DNA from: Chryseobacterium sp. JAH
GTDB lineage: Bacteria > Bacteroidota > Bacteroidia > Flavobacteriales > Weeksellaceae
Assembly: GCF_001507335.1 (NCBI RefSeq)
Contig: NZ_LMAH01000009.1
Coordinates: 1-64,000 of the forward strand
Direction of reading: 5' to 3'
DNA: 64,000 nucleotides
This document shows, in pieces, positions 58,984 through 64,000 of this stretch. A program made the translations under genes and the position numbers. Each line of letters starts with the position of its first letter. Within the stretch, counting starts at the first letter, position 1. A model generated the notes under the pieces. It did not search any database. It saw only the letters and a list, made by a program, of their open reading frames with translations, and was not told the origin of the DNA.

Positions 58984-60189
58984 TTGAAAAACATTGCATT
59001 TTACATAGCATCACGATACCTTTTGTCAAAAAAAGGAAGCACTGCCGTCACCTTCATAACCTGGCTGGCTGTAGGTGCTATGACGGTTGCTGTGGCAGCA
59101 ATGTTTGTCATTATCTCTGTATTTTCAGGTTTAGAAGTTTTTAATCAGAATCTTATTTCAAATCTCCATGCCGACTTAACAGTCAAGAGCACTACAGGAA
59201 AAACAATTAGTGAACTGACAAAGATTAACAATATCTTGAAGACCAATAAGGAAATCGTTCACTTCTCCAGAGTTATTGAAGAGAAAGTTTATCTCAATTA
59301 CAATGGCAAAGGTGATATCGCCTATCTGAGAGGTGTGGACTCAGCTTACACTAAAGTAAATCCTATTGACTCAACAATTTTTTACGGTAAGTATCCAAGT
59401 TTTGACTATTCCAATGAGGTGATCATGGAAAATTCCTTAAATAACAGGCTTTCGATTCCAGTAGATTCTGTAAAAGATTTCGCGACGATTTTCATGCCCA
59501 AATCCGGAACAGGAATTATCAATAAAGAAGAAGATATTTATAACAAAAAAAATATTTTGGTAACGGGGGTTTTTCCAGGAAATGACCAGCTTAACAATTA
59601 CATTTTTGCCCCGATAGAATTATCTGAAGAACTCCTACAACTCCCAAAGAATTCTGCTTACCAAATTGTTATTAAATTAAAAAATCCTGAAAAGGCGGAT
59701 AAAGTCAAACAGGACCTTTTATCCTCTATCGGAAAAGGAATTGAAATAAAAACCAAACAGGAGGAGAATGCCGCTTTCTGGAAGATGATCAATACTGAAA
59801 AACTATTCATCTATCTTATTTTCGCACTGGTTATTTTCATCACAACCTTCAATTTGGCAGGAGCCATTATTATTTTGCAGCTCGACAAAAAGCTTCAGGC
59901 AAAGTCATTAATTTCATTAGGCTTTCCCTTGAGCCATTTAAGGAAAACTTATTTTTACACAGGGATTTTGATTGTGGTACTGGGTATTATTTCGGGATTA
60001 ATACTCGGCAGCACCCTATGCTTCTTCCAATTGTATACAGAATTTTTCAAGGCGGTAGAAAACGTGCCTTTTCCTGTAAAAATTGTTGCCAAAAATTATT
60101 TGATTGTCGCTGCAACAGCATCAATATTTGGCATTTCTATTTCTTGGTTTTTCTCGAAAATCAGCAAAGACTACATTACTAAAAGTTAA
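58984..60189 (+). CDS. LolC/E-like ABC transporter permease (FtsX family)
   Basis: A 401-residue inner-membrane permease. Residues 1-50 carry the LolC/E signature IASRYLLSKKGSTAVTFITW and the first helix; a periplasmic domain of about 200 residues follows; then three helices (about 265-290, 315-345, 365-390). It is likely part of a lipoprotein or envelope ABC exporter; no ATPase gene is adjacent. The start is TTG, 6 bp after the rbfA stop, because no ATG fits ahead of the conserved N-terminus; rbfA and this gene are therefore cotranscribed. Confidence 0.88.
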   Translation: MKNIAFYIASRYLLSKKGSTAVTFITWLAVGAMTVAVAAMFVIISVFSGLEVFNQNLISNLHADLTVKSTTGKTISELTKINNILKTNKEIVHFSRVIEEKVYLNYNGKGDIAYLRGVDSAYTKVNPIDSTIFYGKYPSFDYSNEVIMENSLNNRLSIPVDSVKDFATIFMPKSGTGIINKEEDIYNKKNILVTGVFPGNDQLNNYIFAPIELSEELLQLPKNSAYQIVIKLKNPEKADKVKQDLLSSIGKGIEIKTKQEENAAFWKMINTEKLFIYLIFALVIFITTFNLAGAIIILQLDKKLQAKSLISLGFPLSHLRKTYFYTGILIVVLGIISGLILGSTLCFFQLYTEFFKAVENVPFPVKIVAKNYLIVAATASIFGISISWFFSKISKDYITKS

Positions 60190-60238
60190 CATATTCCGGT
60201 TAACTATTTTCGTAATTTTGCCTTCAAATTTTAAAATA

Positions 60239-62017
60239 ATGAAGCGAATTTTATATTCCTTAGTATTAAGTATTGTATTCATCAATACTTTCGCACAGAT
60301 CCCAACAGGATATTACAGTACCGCAACAGGAACGGGAGCAACACTAAAAAGCCAACTCAACCTAATCATTACAGCAGGTCATCAGGATATGGGCTACGGA
60401 GGACTTTGGACCGCTTACCAAACAACAGACCGCGATTATTTTTTTGAAAACGACGGCTCTATATTGGATATATATTCTGAAAGACCAAACGCGGCTGACC
60501 CTTACAACTTCACCATTACTACAAATCAATGCGGATCAAATGGTTATGCCAATGAAGGAGATTGCTACAACAGAGAACACATTGTACCTCAAAGTTTATT
60601 CAATGAAGCTTCACCAATGAAAAATGACATTCATTTTATACGAGCAACTGATGGCAAGGTCAATGGTGAAAGATCTAATTATCCTTTTGGAATAGTCGGA
60701 AATGCATCATTTACTTCATTAAATGGTTCTAAAGTGGGAACGTCTGTATCCCAAGGCTATGCAGGAACTGTTTTTGAACCTATTGATGCATTTAAAGGTG
60801 ATGTTGCAAGAATGATTTTCTACTTCGTAACGAGATATGAAACGCAACTATCAGGCTTTACTTCCGGTAATATGCTCGGAGGATCAGCTTTTCCGGGATT
60901 ACAGACCTGGGAACTTAATCAATTGTTGGCTTGGCATACAGCCGATCCGGTTTCTCCGGAGGAGATTGCAAGAAATAATGCTTCATATACTTTCCAACAA
61001 AACAGAAACCCTTTCATTGACAATCCTGCGTATGTCGGATTGATCTGGGGAACACCTGTGATAGACAATCAGCCTCCAACAGCTCCAACGAATCTTTTAG
61101 CAAACAATCCAACAATCAATTCCATTGCGTTATTCTGGACTGCTGCAACCGACAATACTGGCGTTGCTGTCTATGATATTTATGCGAATGGACTTTTAAA
61201 AACATCTGTAACTGCCACGACAGCTATTGTTTCAGGCTTGACACCCAACACCGCTTATTCTTTCTATGTCATCGCTAAAGATGGATCTGGAAATTCTTCC
61301 CCACAAAGTAATACCGCTACGCAAACTACCCTTTCTGTACCAGTAGGAAGTGGAAGCTGCGGAACCGAAAACTTTTCGAATATCCCAGGATCAGGAACGA
61401 GTTATGCTACCAGAACATGGACTAACAACAACATTACCTGGACTGCTACAGATGCAAGAGTAGATGAAACCATCACAGGAAAAGCAATCACCATCAGAAA
61501 TGGCAATTTAAGCAGTACAGGTATTTTAGGAGGAATTCAAAGTCTTACAGTAACGACACAATTGAAATATTCTGGAACTTCAAGTAATTTAAATCTTGAA
61601 ATCAACGGAGTGAATGTGGGAACAATTCCGTACAGTGCTACAGTAACGACTACCACGATTAACAATCTCAACATCTCAGGAAACTTTACCATAAAACTCA
61701 TCAATCCTGTATCTGGTAACAGGGTTGCAATAGATGATCTTAGTTGGTCATGTTTGGGTTCTTTGGGAACAGATGAAATCTCCAGAGACAAATCTTTTGG
61801 CATTTACCCTAATCCTGTAAAAAATCATGAGTTATTTGTAAAAAGTGAAAACTTAAGCAAAATTTCAAAAGCTGAAATTTATGATGTATCCGGAAAATTG
61901 ATTCAGACCATTACAAATCCTTTTAAAAACTCGAACAAAATCAATCTTCAAGGAATTGCAAAAGGAATTTACATTCTGAAAACATACCGTAATTCTGTAA
62001 AATTTATCATTGATTAA
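60239..62017 (+). CDS. Secreted endonuclease I with fibronectin III domain and T9SS sorting signal
   Basis: A 592-residue extracellular nuclease. The ATG at 60239 gives a signal peptide (1-20, MKRILYSLVLS ... TFAQ). Endonuclease I follows (about 30-265; catalytic CYNREHIVPQS at 109-118 and NDIHFIRATDGKVNGERSN). Then come a fibronectin type III domain (about 280-365), a beta-rich domain, and a type A T9SS C-terminal sorting domain (FGIYPNPVKN ... GIAKGIYILK). It probably degrades extracellular DNA. Presence of the sorting signal shows the cell has a type IX secretion system. Confidence 0.94.
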   Translation: MKRILYSLVLSIVFINTFAQIPTGYYSTATGTGATLKSQLNLIITAGHQDMGYGGLWTAYQTTDRDYFFENDGSILDIYSERPNAADPYNFTITTNQCGSNGYANEGDCYNREHIVPQSLFNEASPMKNDIHFIRATDGKVNGERSNYPFGIVGNASFTSLNGSKVGTSVSQGYAGTVFEPIDAFKGDVARMIFYFVTRYETQLSGFTSGNMLGGSAFPGLQTWELNQLLAWHTADPVSPEEIARNNASYTFQQNRNPFIDNPAYVGLIWGTPVIDNQPPTAPTNLLANNPTINSIALFWTAATDNTGVAVYDIYANGLLKTSVTATTAIVSGLTPNTAYSFYVIAKDGSGNSSPQSNTATQTTLSVPVGSGSCGTENFSNIPGSGTSYATRTWTNNNITWTATDARVDETITGKAITIRNGNLSSTGILGGIQSLTVTTQLKYSGTSSNLNLEINGVNVGTIPYSATVTTTTINNLNISGNFTIKLINPVSGNRVAIDDLSWSCLGSLGTDEISRDKSFGIYPNPVKNHELFVKSENLSKISKAEIYDVSGKLIQTITNPFKNSNKINLQGIAKGIYILKTYRNSVKFIID

Positions 62018-62040
62018 TTAAACAAAATATAATTTGACTT

Positions 62041-62068
62041 AAAGACCGATTTTTTCGGTCTTTTTTTT
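62041..62068 (+). terminator. Rho-independent terminator behind the endonuclease gene
   Basis: AAAGACCGA, loop TTTTT, TCGGTCTTT, then more T. It lies 23 bp after the endonuclease stop and 12 bp before aroE. Confidence 0.85.
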
Positions 62069-62079
62069 ATTTTTGATCT

Positions 62080-62817
62080 ATGGATTCCACTAAAAAATTA
62101 GGTCTCATCGGGAGAAACATTTCGTATTCATTTTCAAAAAAATTCTTTGAAGAAAAATTTCAGAAGCAAATGCTTGATCATTTTTCGTACACCATTTTTG
62201 ATCTTCCGGAAATTGATGATGTGGAGAATTTATTTCTTGATCCTGAATTATTAGGCTTCAATGTTACAATTCCCTATAAAGAAAAAATCATTGATTTTCT
62301 GGATGAACTAAGCGATGAAGCAAGAGAAATTGGTGCGGTGAACTGTGTTTTAATTCACGAAGGAAAAAAAACAGGGTATAACACTGATGCTTTTGGCTTT
62401 GAGAAAACATTGAAAATTCATAAAAAACCACATCAAAATACCGCATTAATTCTGGGGAATGGAGGTGCAGCAAAAGCAGTGGAATATATTTTAGCTAAAC
62501 ATGGAATTTCCTGCCAAACTGTTTCAAGAAAATCGGAGCTTAATTTTGAAAATTTAGATAAAGAAACTGTTAATAAACACCACATTATCGTCCAGTGCAC
62601 ACCCGTGGGAACTTTTCCAAACGTCGATGACTGCTTAGACTTCCCTTTTGACGGACTTTCTAAAGAGCATCTTGTTATCGATCTTATCTACAACCCAAGC
62701 TACACTAATTTCATTATCAAAGCCGCAGAAAACGGAGCAAAAACTGTCAACGGATATTACATGCTTGAACAGCAGGCAGAAAAAGCCTGGGAAATTTGGA
62801 ATTTTCAAAAAAAATAA
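62080..62817 (+). CDS. aroE: Shikimate dehydrogenase
   Basis: Reduces 3-dehydroshikimate to shikimate with NADPH in aromatic amino-acid synthesis. The 245-residue protein has the AroE blocks LGFNVTIPYKEKI with catalytic Lys67, GAVNCVL, GYNTDAFGFEKTL with catalytic Asp103, and the cofactor loop ILGNGGAAKAVEYIL. It is slightly shorter than E. coli AroE. The SFS at 17-19 replaces the usual SLSP substrate motif in part. Confidence 0.93.
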   Translation: MDSTKKLGLIGRNISYSFSKKFFEEKFQKQMLDHFSYTIFDLPEIDDVENLFLDPELLGFNVTIPYKEKIIDFLDELSDEAREIGAVNCVLIHEGKKTGYNTDAFGFEKTLKIHKKPHQNTALILGNGGAAKAVEYILAKHGISCQTVSRKSELNFENLDKETVNKHHIIVQCTPVGTFPNVDDCLDFPFDGLSKEHLVIDLIYNPSYTNFIIKAAENGAKTVNGYYMLEQQAEKAWEIWNFQKK

Positions 62818-62888
62818 CATAAATTAGTACTTTATTTGGCTTTTCCCAATATTTAAAGAATAAACGCCACTCACATAAAAGATTTGCT

Positions 62889-64000
62889 ATGACTACAGAA
62901 AACAACCTTTCTGAAAACGAAGAAAACAAAATTTCTACCGAGGAAACTCAACAGGAAACATCTGAAATTACGGCTTCTTCTGAGGAAGCTACACATGAAG
63001 AGGAAAATGAACACGCAGAAGAACATGTAGATACTGATATTTCCCTTGCAGATGCTCTCAAAGAAATGGAAACGATCATCAATTCTAGTAATGCAGGAGA
63101 AAATTTCAAAAGATTCAATGTATTAAAAGAAAAAGCAAATCACGCAATTCATGATGAGATTGAAGACAAAAAGCATGAATATACTGATGCAGGAAATGCA
63201 CCTGAAAATTTCAGCTATGAGCACCCTGCACAGTCAAAACTTTCTGCACTGATTCATATTTACAAAGAAAAGCATGATACATTTCAGAAAAGTCAGGAAG
63301 AAGAGCAGAAAAAAAACCTTGCCCACCGTCAGGAATTGATTGACCGATTGAAAAATCTATACACCAATTCTGAACCCGGAACCAACCTTTTCAAATCCAT
63401 CCGTGAGATTAAGGAAGAATGGTCAAAAGCAGGGCAAGTGGCTAAATCTGAATTTAAAATCCTCAACAACAATTATTTTCATCATCTGAATCAATTTTAT
63501 CAGATGTTGGATTTAAACAAAGAATTTCTTGAACAGGAATACAGCCACAATCTTGAAAAAAGACAGCATATCATTGCTCGTGCAAAAGAACTAGAAAATG
63601 AGCCTGTCGTACAGAAAGCTTTAAACGAACTACAATATCTGCACAAGCTTTGGAAAGAAGAAGCAGAACCTGTAGCAGAAGAATTCCGTGAGACAACTTG
63701 GGATGAATTTAAAGAAATATCGAATAAAATTCACGAAAGAAAATCTGAGCTTTCTGCAGCAATTGAAACTGAGCAAAATGCCAATCTTGAAAAGAAGAAT
63801 GAGATCATTGCTGAAATCAAAAAATTATCTGAACCAAAAGAAACTCCTAACCATAACTATTGGCAGAACTCTATCAAAAGAGTGGAAGAACTTCGTTCTG
63901 AATTTTTGAAAACAGGGAACGTTCCTAGAAAATTATCCAACAACAACTGGAATGATTTTAAATCCACATTAAGAGGTTTTAATACAATAAAGAATAATTA
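62889..64000 (+). CDS. DUF349 protein, cut by the window edge
   Basis: An open frame from ATG 62889 continues without a stop to the end of the window (at least 370 residues). The first about 50 residues are very acidic (Glu/Thr-rich, low complexity). From about residue 135 come repeats of helical DUF349 type (for example LKNLYTNSEPGTNLFKSIRE, EEWSKAGQVAKSEFKIL, LWKEEAEPVAEEFRETTWDE). DUF349 proteins are cytoplasmic, coiled, repeat-containing proteins of unclear function, common and conserved in Bacteroidetes. Confidence 0.85.
   Translation, partial: MTTENNLSENEENKISTEETQQETSEITASSEEATHEEENEHAEEHVDTDISLADALKEMETIINSSNAGENFKRFNVLKEKANHAIHDEIEDKKHEYTDAGNAPENFSYEHPAQSKLSALIHIYKEKHDTFQKSQEEEQKKNLAHRQELIDRLKNLYTNSEPGTNLFKSIREIKEEWSKAGQVAKSEFKILNNNYFHHLNQFYQMLDLNKEFLEQEYSHNLEKRQHIIARAKELENEPVVQKALNELQYLHKLWKEEAEPVAEEFRETTWDEFKEISNKIHERKSELSAAIETEQNANLEKKNEIIAEIKKLSEPKETPNHNYWQNSIKRVEELRSEFLKTGNVPRKLSNNNWNDFKSTLRGFNTIKNN

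Noticed and set aside
60104..60238. Longer start for the endonuclease I gene overlapping the permease gene
   Set aside because: The ATG at 60239 gives a normal signal peptide; the upstream part is the permease tail in another frame.

Overview
The window looks like the chromosome of a low-GC flavobacterium, most likely Chryseobacterium or a close relative. The clues are a SusC/SusD pair, a type IX secretion C-terminal sorting domain, Bacteroidetes-type -7 promoter elements (TAnnTTTG), AT-rich start regions without clear Shine-Dalgarno sites, and a tRNA without an encoded CCA. The genus call is inference; the phylum and class are well supported.

Regions. (1) 334-13719 is the regulatory and cytoplasmic half of a pectin utilization locus: a LacI-family regulator, then (all on the minus strand) uxaA, uxaB, an ExuT-like hexuronate MFS transporter, eda/KDPG aldolase, kdgK, uxaC, kduD and kduI. 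The regulator is separated from the catabolic genes by a small island (1363-3509) with a broken REP-associated tyrosine transposase and five REP palindromes. (2) 13720-14595 is a divergent control region with two LacI-type palindromes, one beside each flank. (3) 14596-38954 is the envelope half on the plus strand: SusC, SusD, two CE8 pectinesterases, a PL1 pectate lyase, two DUF4861 proteins (one of them at 40140-41342), GH105, GH43, two SGNH rhamnogalacturonan acetylesterase-like proteins, GH28, three alpha/beta-hydrolase esterases, the cupin KdgF, GH95 and a DUF1593 protein. A PL10 pectate lyase with the second DUF4861 protein follows on the minus strand. (4) 41751-47374 holds mixed genes: two membrane proteins, an MBL-fold hydrolase, a divergent MFS/LysR pair, a cupin and a DUF2199 protein. 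(5) 47532-54336 carries a 1898-residue multidomain SF1 helicase with a tightly linked HNH-like nuclease and a DUF2695 protein, the best candidate here for an undescribed (possibly defence) system. (6) 54374-64000 is mostly housekeeping: a thioredoxin-like lipid-envelope protein, a metallophosphoesterase, a CAT-anticodon tRNA, methylmalonyl-CoA epimerase, rbfA, a LolC/E-like permease, a secreted endonuclease I, aroE and the start of a DUF349 protein.

How the pectin genes fit together (pathway known, assignment by homology): esterases strip methyl and acetyl groups, PL1/PL10 and GH28 cut the galacturonan backbone, SusCD imports oligomers, and GH105 (and probably GH28) releases monomers. Saturated galacturonate enters via ExuT and goes UxaC, UxaB, UxaA to KDG. 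Unsaturated galacturonate goes KdgF, KduI, KduD to KDG. KdgK and Eda then give pyruvate and glyceraldehyde-3-phosphate. Every step of both branches is present in this window.

The intergenic DNA is rich in dispersed repeats: an about 200-230 bp family (three full copies and one decayed), two shorter families, two hairpin elements with 20-29 bp terminal inverted repeats, REP palindromes, and a family of AAACCT-type hairpins behind genes. No rRNA and no CRISPR array were seen.
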